Shown here: piece by piece, positions 33,494-42,333 of the stretch
Layout of the letters: every line of letters starts with the position of its first letter
Numbering within the stretch: position 1 is the stretch's first letter
Assembly: GCF_036321025.1 (NCBI RefSeq)
Contig: NZ_JAZAPB010000001.1
Coordinates: 1 to 64,000 of the forward strand
Direction: 5' to 3'
From: Alteraurantiacibacter hainanensis
GTDB taxonomy: Bacteria > Pseudomonadota > Alphaproteobacteria > Sphingomonadales > Sphingomonadaceae
DNA: 64,000 nucleotides
The notes under the pieces: generated by a model
Databases searched by the model: none
Told to the model about the DNA's origin: nothing
The model's input: only the letters and a program-made list of their open reading frames with translations
Made by a program: the position numbers and the translations under genes

Positions 33494-35350
33494 TCAGGCC
33501 CGCCTGCTCCAGTCCTGGCGACCGCGCGGCGGCTCCGTCTCTTCTACCAGTTGCGCATCCGGGAAATGGCTGCGCACGGCCTGCATCATCGGATGGCTTT
33601 CCACCCGCTCCTTCTCGGCGCGGCGGAGGGCCTCTTCCTGCTCTACAAGGGTGGGCGCGCCCTGTTCCTCGCTGCGCTGCACATCCCAGCGCTGGCCGGT
33701 GATTTCCAGCAGCGCCTGGCGGATTTCCTGCACGATGTCCTCGTCGAAGCCATCGGGCTGGGAAAAGGTCAGCTTGCCCGGCGCCAGGTCCACCACCCGT
33801 ACCTGCAGGCGCAGCTTGGTGGCCAGCGACATGGCGTTGGGCAGGGCCGAATGATCGACCCGATCGACCAGCTCCTGCCAGCTGATCGCCTGCACGCCGC
33901 CCGCGCCTTCGCCGCCGGCACCACCAGAGGCGATGCCGCCCGCCAGCGCCGCGTCCTTCAGTTCGCGGGCCAGTTTTCCGGGATCGGGCATGTCGGCAGC
34001 ATGCAATACGCGCAGCAGCGCCATCTGCGCCGCCACCAGCGGATCTGGCGCGGTGCGCACCTCGTCATGGCCTTTCAGCAGCAGCTGCCAGAGGCGATGG
34101 ACCTGTCCGGGGGAAAGCTTCTCCGCCCATTCGCCCAGCGTCTCGCGCTCGTCCTCGGTCGGCGCGTCCACTTCGCCGCCGCCCACCTGGGCAACGGCGA
34201 TGCGGTGGGTGAATTCCATCAGCGACCGGATCAGGGCCAGCGGTTCGACGCCCAGCGAATACTGCTGATCCACCGCCTCCAGCAGCGCCTGCGGGTTGCC
34301 TTCCAGCAGGTGCTGGAACAAACGCCGCTGCGCACCCTTGTCGGCAAGGCCGAGCATGTCGCGAACCTTGGCCGCGCGCACCGTGGCGCCAGCCTCGCCC
34401 GCTTCCATGTCGGCGTGGGCGATCGCCTGGTCGAGGATGGAAAGCCCGTCGCGCACCGATCCTTCGGCGGCGGCGGCGATCATGGCGAGCGCCTCTTCCT
34501 CCGCCTGAACGCCTTCCTTGCGGCAGATCCCGGCGAAATGGTCGCGCAGCATGTCGCGCGGGATGCGGCGCAGGTCGAAGCGCTGCGTGCGGCTGAGCAC
34601 CGTGACGGGCAGCTTGTCCACCTCGGTGGTGGCGAACAGGAACTTCACGTGCGCGGGCGGCTCTTCCAGCGTCTTCAGCAAGCCGTTGAAGGCCGCCTTC
34701 GACAGCATGTGAACCTCGTCGATGATGTAGATCTTGTAGCGCGCTGACACGGTGGCATAGCGCACCGCTTCGATGATCTCGCGGATGTCGTCGATGCCGG
34801 TGTGGCTCGCGGCGTCCATCTCGATCACGTCGATATGACGCCCCTCGGCAATGCCGACGCAGGCATCGCAGACGCCGCAGGGGTTGATAGTGGGGCCGCC
34901 CTGCCCATCCGGCCCGACGCAGTTCAGCGCCTTGGCGATCAGGCGCGCGGTGGAGGTCTTGCCCACGCCGCGAACGCCCGTCATCAGGAAGGCATGGGCC
35001 AGCCGGTCGCGCTCTATGGCATTGCCCAGCGTGCGCACCATCGGTTCCTGCCCGATCAGCTCGCCGAAGGTCTGCGGTCGATACTTGCGCGCCAGCACGC
35101 GATAGGGCTGCGCCTTGTCGGGCAGCGGCGCCGGCTTCGGCGCATCGCTAATGGTGGCGGGCTTTTCGGGCGCGGGCGTGGTGGGCACGGGTGCCTCTGC
35201 AGCGGGCTTCGCGGCCGGGGTCGGGGGCGCATCGCCGAACATCGAGTTCTGCCCGGCGGCCTCCAGCTCTTCGGCAGAGGGCTTTGCCTCGTCGTCCTGC
35301 TCGTCAATTTCCCACGGCGGGGTATCCGGGTTGTCCGGTGAATCGCTCAT
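33494..35350 (-). CDS. dnaX: DNA polymerase III subunit gamma/tau
   Basis: A 618-residue clamp-loader ATPase. Walker A is GVRGVGKT with Lys131; the zinc module uses Cys144, Cys158, Cys161 and Cys164; the DExx box EVHML and sensor blocks follow. The N-terminus carries an unusually long Pro/Ala-rich acidic extension (about 80 residues) before YRVLARKYRPQTF. The tau-specific C-terminal part (about 390-618) is Ala/Gly-rich. The ATG at 35350 is chosen; the open frame continues upstream, but it would run through the SRP RNA gene, so longer starts are unlikely. Whether a short gamma form is made by frameshift was not evident. Confidence 0.95.
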   Translation of the reverse strand: MSDSPDNPDTPPWEIDEQDDEAKPSAEELEAAGQNSMFGDAPPTPAAKPAAEAPVPTTPAPEKPATISDAPKPAPLPDKAQPYRVLARKYRPQTFGELIGQEPMVRTLGNAIERDRLAHAFLMTGVRGVGKTSTARLIAKALNCVGPDGQGGPTINPCGVCDACVGIAEGRHIDVIEMDAASHTGIDDIREIIEAVRYATVSARYKIYIIDEVHMLSKAAFNGLLKTLEEPPAHVKFLFATTEVDKLPVTVLSRTQRFDLRRIPRDMLRDHFAGICRKEGVQAEEEALAMIAAAAEGSVRDGLSILDQAIAHADMEAGEAGATVRAAKVRDMLGLADKGAQRRLFQHLLEGNPQALLEAVDQQYSLGVEPLALIRSLMEFTHRIAVAQVGGGEVDAPTEDERETLGEWAEKLSPGQVHRLWQLLLKGHDEVRTAPDPLVAAQMALLRVLHAADMPDPGKLARELKDAALAGGIASGGAGGEGAGGVQAISWQELVDRVDHSALPNAMSLATKLRLQVRVVDLAPGKLTFSQPDGFDEDIVQEIRQALLEITGQRWDVQRSEEQGAPTLVEQEEALRRAEKERVESHPMMQAVRSHFPDAQLVEETEPPRGRQDWSRRA

Positions 35351-35426
35351 GCCTGCGAAGGTAGGCGCTGCCCGCGCGAATGTCATGGCAACAATGTTGT
35401 GGGAATCGCAGATCGCGCGAAGCGAG

Positions 35427-35520
35427 AAAAGGAGCCGAGCGACCCGCTGCCATTTACCTGGGCTGCTTCCTTCCGGACCTGACCCGGTGAGCAAACGCGA
35501 ACGTCCACCCGACTCCCGGC
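35427..35520 (-). ncRNA. ffs: signal recognition particle RNA (4.5S, small bacterial type)
   Basis: On the minus strand the apical loop hallmark GGTCAGGTCCGGAAGGAAG (35492-35469) is followed by CAGCCC, the SRP54-binding hairpin with its GGAA tetraloop-like closing region. The flanking 5' GCCGGGAGTCGGG and 3' CTCGGCTCC parts pair to form the long stem, and a TTTT run ends transcription near 35427. The exact ends are approximate. The gene lies about 80 bases upstream of dnaX, the order seen in many alphaproteobacteria. Confidence 0.93.
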
Positions 35521-35619
35521 GCGCCATATGGCGAAACGGTCGGCCCGTTACAAGCCCGGTCTGAAACAAGAGGGGGCTTCAATGCGTTGCATCGGCAGGA
35601 AAGAGAAGGAGAAACAGTC

Positions 35620-35847
35620 ATGTCGCAAGGAGACAAGGACAAGTATACCGACAAGCAGAAGCGCAAGGCCGAACACATCGAGGAAAGCTACGAGGAACGC
35701 GGCGTTTCCGAGAAGGAGGCCGAGCGCAGGGCCTGGGCCACGGTGAACAAGGAATCGGGCGGCGGAAACAAGTCCGGTTCGGGCCGCGGCCAGAAGGACA
35801 CGCACGAAAGCAGCGCAAAGGGTGGCCGCAAGAGCGGTTCCGGCTAG
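35620..35847 (+). CDS. small charged hydrophilic protein, 75 aa
   Basis: An ATG at 35620 with ribosome binding site AGAAGGAG gives a 75-residue protein with no hydrophobic core. Residues 1-45 are charged and helical (KQKRKAEHIEESYEERGVSEKEAE), and the rest is Gly/Ser/Lys-rich and disordered. Such proteins are often labelled plasmid stabilisation or stress-related, without good evidence. A possible general-stress (EcfG) promoter, GAAAC (35563-35567) and CGTT (35585-35588) 17 bases apart, lies upstream; the first box deviates from GGAAC. Function unknown. Confidence 0.72.
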   Translation: MSQGDKDKYTDKQKRKAEHIEESYEERGVSEKEAERRAWATVNKESGGGNKSGSGRGQKDTHESSAKGGRKSGSG

Positions 35848-35905
35848 TCAGCCAACTTTAGCTTGAGACAATCCCCGGAAACGGAGCGTCCGGGCCTTCG
35901 ATAAA

Positions 35906-36184
35906 CTAGCGGAAGTTGTCCGCGTAGGCCTGGAGCTTCAGCTTCTTGGGCGGCACCGGGTGCACCCGCGCCGCGATGCCGTGCTTTTCGGCATAGGCCT
36001 GCGCGGCCTCGCACGTGGGGAACTTCAACTGCACCTGCTGGCGCGTGTCGCCGCTGCCGGCCCAGCCCATCAGGGGATCGGGCTTCTTCGCCTCCGCGGG
36101 CACGAAATCGAGCACCCACTGGTCGATCAGGGCCTTGCCGGATTGCATCGCGCTCTTGGGGCGCTTGTAGATACGGGCTTCCAT
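35906..36184 (-). CDS. NDUFS4-like NADH dehydrogenase (complex I) accessory subunit
   Basis: A 92-residue protein of the ETC complex I subunit family (mitochondrial NDUFS4 relative), found in alphaproteobacteria as a supernumerary subunit. The start MEARIYKRPKSAMQSG and the blocks WVLDFVPAE and DPLMGWAGSGDTRQQVQLKF are characteristic. It probably sits on the peripheral arm and stabilises the NADH-oxidising module. The ATG at 36184 is favoured; a TTG at 36205 that overlaps the hrpB stop (TTGA) would add seven residues and could couple the two genes. The gene is far from any nuo operon, as is usual. Confidence 0.88.
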   Translation of the reverse strand: MEARIYKRPKSAMQSGKALIDQWVLDFVPAEAKKPDPLMGWAGSGDTRQQVQLKFPTCEAAQAYAEKHGIAARVHPVPPKKLKLQAYADNFR

Positions 36185-36201
36185 AATGGGCAGCGGATAA
36201 T

Positions 36202-38640
36202 TCAACCGCCGCCTTTTGAAAAGGCGTTCTTGGTCTTCAGGCTGGGTTTTTCGGCCCAGGGCTCGTCGGGCCAGCGGTGCTTGGGATAGCGGCCCTTCAT
36301 GTCCTTGCGCACATCTTCCCAGCTTCCGCGCCAGAAAGCTGGCAGGTCACGCGTGGACTGTATGGGGCGGCCCGCCGGGCTGGTGAGCTTCAACAGGAGC
36401 GGCGTCTCCCCGATCATCGGATGGCGTTCGAGGCCGAACACGGCCTGCACGCGCACCTCCACGCTGGGCGCATCGTCGCCGGCGTAGTCGATCGCGTGGG
36501 ACGTGCCGGCGGGGCTGGTAAACTGGCGCGGGGCCCTGGCATCGAGTTGCTGCCGCTCGTCCCACGACAGCAGGTTGAGCGCCGCTTCGGCAAATCGACC
36601 CGGGGGCAAGTCCAGGTCCCGGCGTCCCTGCAGAAGCGGGACGAGCCATTCCTCCGCACGAGAGGCGAGAGCGGCCTCGGACAGAACTTCGACCCCGGCG
36701 AAGCGGGCGCGCGCCAGGAAGCCGGGCGGTAGCAGTATCCCCAATTGCTCCACCGACTTTTCCACAAGGATATCCACAATCGCGCCCTGGTCGGGATCGG
36801 GGTCCGGCCCGCTCGCCAGAGTGATTGCGCCCATTCGCCTTTCGCGGCGGGCCTCGACGCGTTTTTCGCTGGAATTCCAGCGTGCAACCGTCCGTTCTTC
36901 GATCAGATATTCAAGATGCTTCTCGACATCGTTTCGCGACAGTTCCGCCGCCGCGGTGATCCTCGCGCCCTTGGCCTGTCCCTGCGCGTCGGCGATCACC
37001 AGCCACTCGGCCCGGCCAAGGGGCGACCCGGGATCGAGGCTGAACCCGCGACCGCCGACCGTGGCCCAGCTTTCTCCCGAAGCATCGCGCCGTCGAGCGA
37101 CGAAATCAGGTCGGGCGCGGGCGAGATAGATGGCCGGGTTCTCGCCGACGGATGAGGCCGAGGCACCCTCGCTCGCTCGTTCGGCGAGCTGCGCCCAGCG
37201 CGCGGCCAGCTTGCGCGAAGCCTCGGCCCGCTTGCCCCGGTCGCCGTTCCAGCGCTGGAGGCGGCCCAGCAGGTCTTCCCCGCGCCCGCCAAGCCCGCGT
37301 TCCTGAGCCAGAAGGACCAGTCGCGCGGCCTCCCGGGCCTGCCCGCCCTGCGCGGCGAACAGCACGGCAGCCGCGCCTTCGGGGTCCAGCGGGAGCGATG
37401 CCACCTGTTCGCCCCATCCCGTGATGGCCCCTGCACCATCAAGAGCACCCAGCTTGCCGAGCCTCTCCCGCGCCGAGGCGACGGACGCTGCTGGCGGGGG
37501 ATCGAGCCATTGCAGGCTGGCGGGATCGGTCACGCCCCAGCGCGCCAGGTTCAGCACCAGCGGCGCGAGGTCCTGCGTCAGCATCTCCGGCGGGTCGAAA
37601 TCGGGCCTTCCCGCATGGCCGGCCTCTTCCCACAGGCGATAGGCGACGCCCGGCCCCTGCCTTGCCGCGCGCCCTGCCCTTTGCGCCGCCGCTGCCTGGC
37701 TGGCGCGCTGGGTGAGAAGGTGCGTGGTGCCCGCCGCACGATCGAACTCGGCCCTGCGGGAAAGGCCGCTGTCGACCACCACCGATACGCCCTCCAGCGT
37801 CAGCGAGGTCTCGGCAATGCTGGTGGCAAGGACGATGCGGCGACGGCCTTCCGCGTCGCGGCGAATGGCGGCGCGCTGATCCTGCGGCTGCACCTGTCCG
37901 TGCAGGGGCAGGATCGGCACATCGGGCAGGCGCTCGGCCAGCCGCTCGCGGGTTCGTTCGATCTCTCCGACGCCCGGCAGGAAGGCGAGGATGTCGCCCT
38001 CCTCCTCGCGCCACGCCTGGAGGATGGCGGATGCCATCGCAGCCTCGATCCGCTCTTCAGGTCGCGCGCCAAGCCATTCGATACGCAGCGGGAAGGCCTT
38101 GCCCTCGCTTTCGATGACCGGAACGTCTTCGCCCATCAGGCGGGCAAATCGGGCACCGTCGATCGTCGCGCTCATCACGCCGATCCGCAGGTCTTCGCGC
38201 AGGACAGCCTGCGTCTCCAGAGCCAGTGCCAAGCCAAGGTCGCTGTCGAGATTTCGTTCGTGCGCCTCGTCGAAGAGCAGTGCCGAGACGCCGGCAAGCT
38301 CCTGGTCCTCCAGCAGCCGGTTCACCAGGATCGCTTCCGTCACCACCAGGATGCGGGTCGCCTTCGACTGCCGACTGTCCAGCCGGGTAAGGTAGCCAAC
38401 CCGCTCACCCACCTGCTCGCCCAGCAGGCTGGCGATGCGCTCGGCAGCAGCGCGCGCGGCGACCCGGCGCGGCGAGGTGAGGATGATCTGCCCGGTACAC
38501 CACGGTTCGTCGAGCAGCGCCGGAGCGACAGCGGTGGTCTTCCCCGCTCCCGGAGGCGCAACCAGAACGGCGCCATTGCCATTACGCAAGGCTGCGAGCA
38601 GGTCTGGCAGAACGGCGTGGATGGGCAGGCGATCGGACAC
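36202..38640 (-). CDS. hrpB: ATP-dependent DExH helicase HrpB
   Basis: An 812-residue superfamily 2 helicase. Motif I is APPGAGKTT with Lys34, motif II is DEAH (123-126), motif III is MSATIDG, and motif VI lies in the QRAGRAAR block. The C-terminal HrpB-specific domain follows (PPGRFAEAALNLLSWDERQQLDA). HrpB is linked to RNA handling, but its substrate is not settled. The GTG at 38640 is preceded by AAGGAGG, one of the best binding sites in the window, and is preferred to the upstream ATG. Divergent from the lipoprotein gene at 38814. Confidence 0.94.
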   Translation of the reverse strand: MSDRLPIHAVLPDLLAALRNGNGAVLVAPPGAGKTTAVAPALLDEPWCTGQIILTSPRRVAARAAAERIASLLGEQVGERVGYLTRLDSRQSKATRILVVTEAILVNRLLEDQELAGVSALLFDEAHERNLDSDLGLALALETQAVLREDLRIGVMSATIDGARFARLMGEDVPVIESEGKAFPLRIEWLGARPEERIEAAMASAILQAWREEEGDILAFLPGVGEIERTRERLAERLPDVPILPLHGQVQPQDQRAAIRRDAEGRRRIVLATSIAETSLTLEGVSVVVDSGLSRRAEFDRAAGTTHLLTQRASQAAAAQRAGRAARQGPGVAYRLWEEAGHAGRPDFDPPEMLTQDLAPLVLNLARWGVTDPASLQWLDPPPAASVASARERLGKLGALDGAGAITGWGEQVASLPLDPEGAAAVLFAAQGGQAREAARLVLLAQERGLGGRGEDLLGRLQRWNGDRGKRAEASRKLAARWAQLAERASEGASASSVGENPAIYLARARPDFVARRRDASGESWATVGGRGFSLDPGSPLGRAEWLVIADAQGQAKGARITAAAELSRNDVEKHLEYLIEERTVARWNSSEKRVEARRERRMGAITLASGPDPDPDQGAIVDILVEKSVEQLGILLPPGFLARARFAGVEVLSEAALASRAEEWLVPLLQGRRDLDLPPGRFAEAALNLLSWDERQQLDARAPRQFTSPAGTSHAIDYAGDDAPSVEVRVQAVFGLERHPMIGETPLLLKLTSPAGRPIQSTRDLPAFWRGSWEDVRKDMKGRYPKHRWPDEPWAEKPSLKTKNAFSKGGG

Positions 38641-38813
38641 GGCGCCTCCTTCGCACAAGCCCGCCCCGCTTGCAGCCCCCGAAGCCCGCCAGACACCGAT
38701 TTCTTGGCAGGAGCTTCCAAAAGCTGCTACCCCACCGCTGCGGTCGCGAAACGGGGTCTTGGCTGCCCCGCACTGACGGTGCGCGGCCGACCTCCAATCA
38801 GATGGGGGAACAT

Positions 38814-39626
38814 ATGCAAAAAATGATGACGGCGATTGCCGCGATTACTCTGACCATGGGCGTTGCAGCCTGCGGCGAAACGGCCGAGGTGGAGACAGAG
38901 GAAACGGTGGCATCGGACGGCACCATAACCGGCGAATGGCTGGCCGACGTGGATTCGGCCGAGTTCGAGAACGACAACCGCAACTACATACTGGCAGACG
39001 GCACGTTCGAGTGCCTCAGCTGCATTCCGCCCTACGAGGTGAACGCCAACGGCGAATGGCAGAGCGTGGATCGCCCCGGCGTGGACTCCGTCATGGTGGA
39101 AGTCGTCGACGATTCCACCGTCCGCTCGGCCTTCCGCCTGGGCGAGGAGGAACTCGGCTCCACGACCTGGACGGTTAGCGAGGACGGACAGACCCTGACC
39201 AGCGAGTTCAACGACACGTCGGGCGACGAACCGGTGAGCGGTTCGGAAACTTTCACCCGCACTGCGGAGGGTCCGGAAGGCTCCCACGCCATGTCCGGCG
39301 AGTGGACCCTGGCCGACGTCGGCGAAATCAGCGATGCCGGCCTGCGTTTCTCCTACAGCCTCGATGGCGATCAATACACCAGCACGGGCAACGGCAGCAG
39401 CTACACCGCCACTCTCGGCGGGGAGCCCGTCGCGATCGAAGGCAATGATGCGAACGTAATGGTCGCGGTCGAGGAGATCGGCGAGAATTCCTATCGCGAA
39501 ACCTACATGCGCGACGGCGAAACGCTTTCCGTCACCGAGATTACGATCAACGGCGACACGATGTCGGCGGTGAACACCAATCAGCGGAACGGCAGCATCG
39601 TGAGGTACAACGCCACCCGGCAGTAA
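38814..39626 (+). CDS. hypothetical lipoprotein, 270 aa
   Basis: A lipoprotein signal peptide with lipobox VAAC (Cys20) is followed by an acidic Glu/Thr-rich linker and then repeating beta segments: ITGEWLADVDS, ANGEWQSVDRPGVDSV, TWTVSEDGQTLTSEFN, SGEWTLADVGEISD and a final RYNATRQ. The repeated GEW/tryptophan-turn pattern looks like a lipocalin-type or other beta-barrel for binding small hydrophobic molecules, but I do not recognise a family. Strongly acidic. The upstream in-frame residues are Arg/Pro-rich and discarded; the ATG at 38814 is chosen. Confidence 0.72.
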   Translation: MQKMMTAIAAITLTMGVAACGETAEVETEETVASDGTITGEWLADVDSAEFENDNRNYILADGTFECLSCIPPYEVNANGEWQSVDRPGVDSVMVEVVDDSTVRSAFRLGEEELGSTTWTVSEDGQTLTSEFNDTSGDEPVSGSETFTRTAEGPEGSHAMSGEWTLADVGEISDAGLRFSYSLDGDQYTSTGNGSSYTATLGGEPVAIEGNDANVMVAVEEIGENSYRETYMRDGETLSVTEITINGDTMSAVNTNQRNGSIVRYNATRQ

Positions 39627-39650
39627 CGCGAACCGCGAAGGCGACAGATG

Positions 39651-39685
39651 GCCCCGGCTCTCTCACGAGGGTCGGGGCTTTCCTT
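39651..39685 (+). terminator. intrinsic terminator after the lipoprotein gene
   Basis: GCCCCG (39651-39656) pairs with CGGGGC (39673-39678) and is followed by TTTCCTTT. It lies between two convergent genes, the lipoprotein gene and ispB. Confidence 0.7.
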
Positions 39686-39703
39686 TAGTCTGGAGCCAGG
39701 AGC

Positions 39704-40726
39704 CTAGTACCCGCGCGCCACGGCGAACTGCGCGGCTTCCACCATGGCGCGCCGTGCCGCGGAATCGGGGAAGATCGACAAGGCGTCGCAGGCGCGCTGC
39801 GCGTAGTGCCGGGCGCGGTCGCGGGTGGCGGAAACGCAGTCGTGCTTTCGGATCAGGTCCACCGCGTGGGCAAGGTCCTCGTCCTCGGCGGAAAAGCCGG
39901 CAATGGCATCCTGCCAGAAGCGCCGTTCGGACTCGTCGCCACGGGCATAGGCAAGGATGACGGGAAGCGTCATCTTGCCTTCGCGGAAATCGTCGCCGCG
40001 ATCCTTGCCCATCTCGGCGGCTTCGGAATCGTAGTCGATGGCATCGTCCACCAGCTGGAAGGCGATGCCCAGGTTGCGGCCATAGGAATCGAGCGCCTTT
40101 TCCTCTTCATCGCCCCTTTCGGCAACGACGGCGGAAATGCGGCTGGCAGCGGCGAAAAGGGCGGCGGTCTTGGCGCCGATGATGTCGAGATAGCGCTCCT
40201 CGCTCGTCTCGATCTTGCGCTGCGCGGTCAGCTGATCGACCTCGCCCTGCGCGATAACGGCGCTGGCGCCTGACAGGATCTTGAGCACCTTCAGGCTGCC
40301 GTCCTCCACCATCAGTTCGAAGGCGCGGCTGAAGAGGAAATCGCCCACCAGCACGGTGGCGGGGTTGCCGTAGACGATGTTGGCGGCAGACTTGCCGCGA
40401 CGCATCTCGCTGCCGTCCACCACGTCGTCATGCAGCAGGGTGGCGGTGTGGATGAATTCGACGGCAGCGGCCAGCTTGTGATGGCGCGTGCCCTGGTATC
40501 CCACCACTTCCGCGCCCGCTAGCGTCAGCATGGGACGCATGCGTTTTCCGCCACCTGCGATCAGGTGCCCCGCCAGCGCAGGGATCAGCGGAATCTCGCT
40601 CTGCATCCGGTCGAGGATGATGGAATTCACCGCGTTCATCGCCGTGGCGGTGAGCGACAGGATCGGGGTCAGCGTGGGTGGTGACGCATCAGGGCCGCGC
40701 TTGAGGGGGACGACGTTGTCGCTCAT
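39704..40726 (-). CDS. ispB: polyprenyl (octaprenyl/decaprenyl) diphosphate synthase
   Basis: A 340-residue trans-prenyltransferase that makes the long side chain of ubiquinone. The first Asp-rich motif is D100-D101-V-V-D104 in LLHDDVVDG; the second is D227-D228-A-I-D231 in QLVDDAIDYD. The block GGGKRMRPML is the IPP-binding site. Product length (C50 or C40) cannot be told by eye; ubiquinone-10 is usual in this group. Start at the ATG 40726 with GGAGAG upstream. Divergent and very close to the chorismate mutase gene. Confidence 0.95.
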   Translation of the reverse strand: MSDNVVPLKRGPDASPPTLTPILSLTATAMNAVNSIILDRMQSEIPLIPALAGHLIAGGGKRMRPMLTLAGAEVVGYQGTRHHKLAAAVEFIHTATLLHDDVVDGSEMRRGKSAANIVYGNPATVLVGDFLFSRAFELMVEDGSLKVLKILSGASAVIAQGEVDQLTAQRKIETSEERYLDIIGAKTAALFAAASRISAVVAERGDEEEKALDSYGRNLGIAFQLVDDAIDYDSEAAEMGKDRGDDFREGKMTLPVILAYARGDESERRFWQDAIAGFSAEDEDLAHAVDLIRKHDCVSATRDRARHYAQRACDALSIFPDSAARRAMVEAAQFAVARGY

Positions 40727-40844
40727 GCCGCTCTCCATGGGGATGCACAGGGGTGTTGGCAAGATGCCATTTCTCCCGCAAGGAAGGCGCATGACCATGC
40801 CGACCCAACAGTCGCGGCCTCTACCGGAGGCACCGGAGGCCCCA

Positions 40845-41150
40845 ATGTCAGACGCGTCGTCAGAGACGCCACCCGATCCCGTGCTCGCTGGCTATCGCAA
40901 GAGCATCGACAATATCGATGCAGCGCTGATCCACATGCTGGCCGAGCGCTTTCGCATCACCCAGGCCGTGGGCGAGCACAAGGCGAAAACCCGGTTGCCA
41001 GCGGCCGATCCGGGACGGGAGGCGAGGCAGGTCGAGCGGTTGCGCAAGCTGGCGGTGGAGGCCGATCTCGACCCTGAATTCAGCGAGAAATTCATCCGTT
41101 TCGTGATCGACGAGGTCATTCGCCACCATCGCATCGCCCGAGGTGATTGA
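40845..41150 (+). CDS. chorismate mutase (AroQ class)
   Basis: A 101-residue all-helical enzyme converting chorismate to prephenate for Phe/Tyr synthesis. The helix-1 signature YRKSIDNIDAALIHMLAERF is followed by VGEHKA and REARQVERLRKL, which hold the Arg/Lys residues that grip the substrate carboxylates. Relatives start at the same Met, and GGAGG precedes the ATG at 40845; another ATG at 40791 with AGGAAGG would add 18 Pro/Gln-rich residues. It stands alone rather than fused to prephenate dehydratase. Confidence 0.9.
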   Translation: MSDASSETPPDPVLAGYRKSIDNIDAALIHMLAERFRITQAVGEHKAKTRLPAADPGREARQVERLRKLAVEADLDPEFSEKFIRFVIDEVIRHHRIARGD

Positions 41151-41179
41151 CACTTTTAGCGTTTCACTGCTTTTCGGAT

Positions 41180-41205
41180 GGAAACCGATCCGTAATTTCC
41201 ACGTT
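41180..41205 (+). promoter_or_regulatory. candidate EcfG (general stress sigma) promoter of the LOV kinase
   Basis: GGAAAC (41180-41185) and CGTT (41202-41205) are 16 bases apart, close to the GGAAC-N16/17-CGTT consensus of EcfG. The start of transcription would fall only about six bases before the ATG, which is a weak point unless the message is nearly leaderless. Confidence 0.35.
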
Positions 41206-41217
41206 TAGCAAGGCGAA

Positions 41218-42321
41218 ATGGACAAGCCAACCAAACCGAAGCCCGGCGACAAGGCGCCGAAGGGCACCGGTCAGACATACGACGCTGGACCGAATTTCGA
41301 CTCCAGCCCCGACCGCTTTCGCGAAGCCCACCCCGAAGACCAGTTCGTGGGTGCGTCAGGCGTGCTGTTCGAGCAGGCCATGGCGCAGACCCGCATGGCC
41401 ATCTGCCTGACGGATCCCAACAAGCCCGACGATCCCATTGTCTTCGCCAACCGCGCCTTTCGCGAACTGACCGGTTATTCCGAGGAAGAAGTCATCGGCC
41501 GGAACTGCCGCTTTCTGCAGGGTCCGGAAACCGACCAGAACGAAGTCGCCAAGATTCGCGAGGCGCTGGAGACCGAAGACGTGACGGTCGTCGAGCTGCT
41601 CAACTACCGCAAGAACGGCGAGACGTTCTGGAACGCCCTCCACATCGGCCCGATCTACAATTCCGAAGGCGAACTGCTGTATTTCTTCGGCAGCCAGTGG
41701 GACGTGTCGGACGTGCGCGCGGCGCGGGCGGAAGAGCTCTATGCGAAGGAAATGGCGCGCGAGCTCTCGCACCGCATGAAGAACATGTTCGCCGTGATTT
41801 CGGGCATCGTGAACATCACCGGCCGGATGCGCGGCGTCGAGGAAGAAGCGCGCGAGATCAATCACCGGGTCCAGGCGCTGGGCCGTGCTTACGAAACCAC
41901 GCTGGACGAGGCATCGTCCGGCAATATCCAGATCGGCGAGGCCATTCGCGCCATCCTGGAACCCTACGACGTCGGAACGGGCCGGCTTACCTTGCACGGC
42001 AATGGCCTGAAAGTGCCCTTCAACGTCGTTTCGGGCGTCGGCCTGACGCTCCACGAACTGGCGGCCAATGCCGAAAAGCATGGCGCCTGGTCCACTGACG
42101 ATGGCCATGTGGAAGTGGATTGGTGGGCCGAAGGCGAGGACAACGAAGACCTCGTGGTCACATGGCGGGAAAACGGCGGGCCGGACGCCTCCATCCCCGT
42201 AGAACATCACGGATCAGGCAACGCGATCATCGATCGTCTTGTCACGCATGCGGGCGGCGTCATCCACCGGGATTGGAAGCGCGAAGGCCTGGAAGTACGG
42301 ATCGAGTTTCCCGCAAGCTGA
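41218..42321 (+). CDS. LOV-domain HWE-family histidine kinase (blue-light sensor)
   Basis: A 367-residue soluble photoreceptor kinase. The LOV domain fills about residues 48-165, with the flavin-reactive Cys97 in GRNCRFLQ and the flavin-binding Asn/Gln in NYRKNGETFWN and FFGSQWD. The histidine kinase part is of the HWE type: phospho-acceptor His185 in ELSHRMKNMFAVI, N-box HELAANAEKHGAW (about 280-292) and the final WKREGLEVRIEF. Blue light forms a cysteinyl-flavin adduct and raises kinase activity in close relatives from Erythrobacter. It is followed by its likely partner after 12 bases. No membrane span. Residues 1-45 are Pro/Lys-rich and variable. Confidence 0.94.
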   Translation: MDKPTKPKPGDKAPKGTGQTYDAGPNFDSSPDRFREAHPEDQFVGASGVLFEQAMAQTRMAICLTDPNKPDDPIVFANRAFRELTGYSEEEVIGRNCRFLQGPETDQNEVAKIREALETEDVTVVELLNYRKNGETFWNALHIGPIYNSEGELLYFFGSQWDVSDVRAARAEELYAKEMARELSHRMKNMFAVISGIVNITGRMRGVEEEAREINHRVQALGRAYETTLDEASSGNIQIGEAIRAILEPYDVGTGRLTLHGNGLKVPFNVVSGVGLTLHELAANAEKHGAWSTDDGHVEVDWWAEGEDNEDLVVTWRENGGPDASIPVEHHGSGNAIIDRLVTHAGGVIHRDWKREGLEVRIEFPAS

Positions 42322-42333
42322 GGACCCCCCTTA

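Noticed and set aside
35351..35569. Longer N-terminus for dnaX
   Set aside because: The extension reads through the SRP RNA gene, whose conserved hairpin is clear, so the frame there is open by chance.
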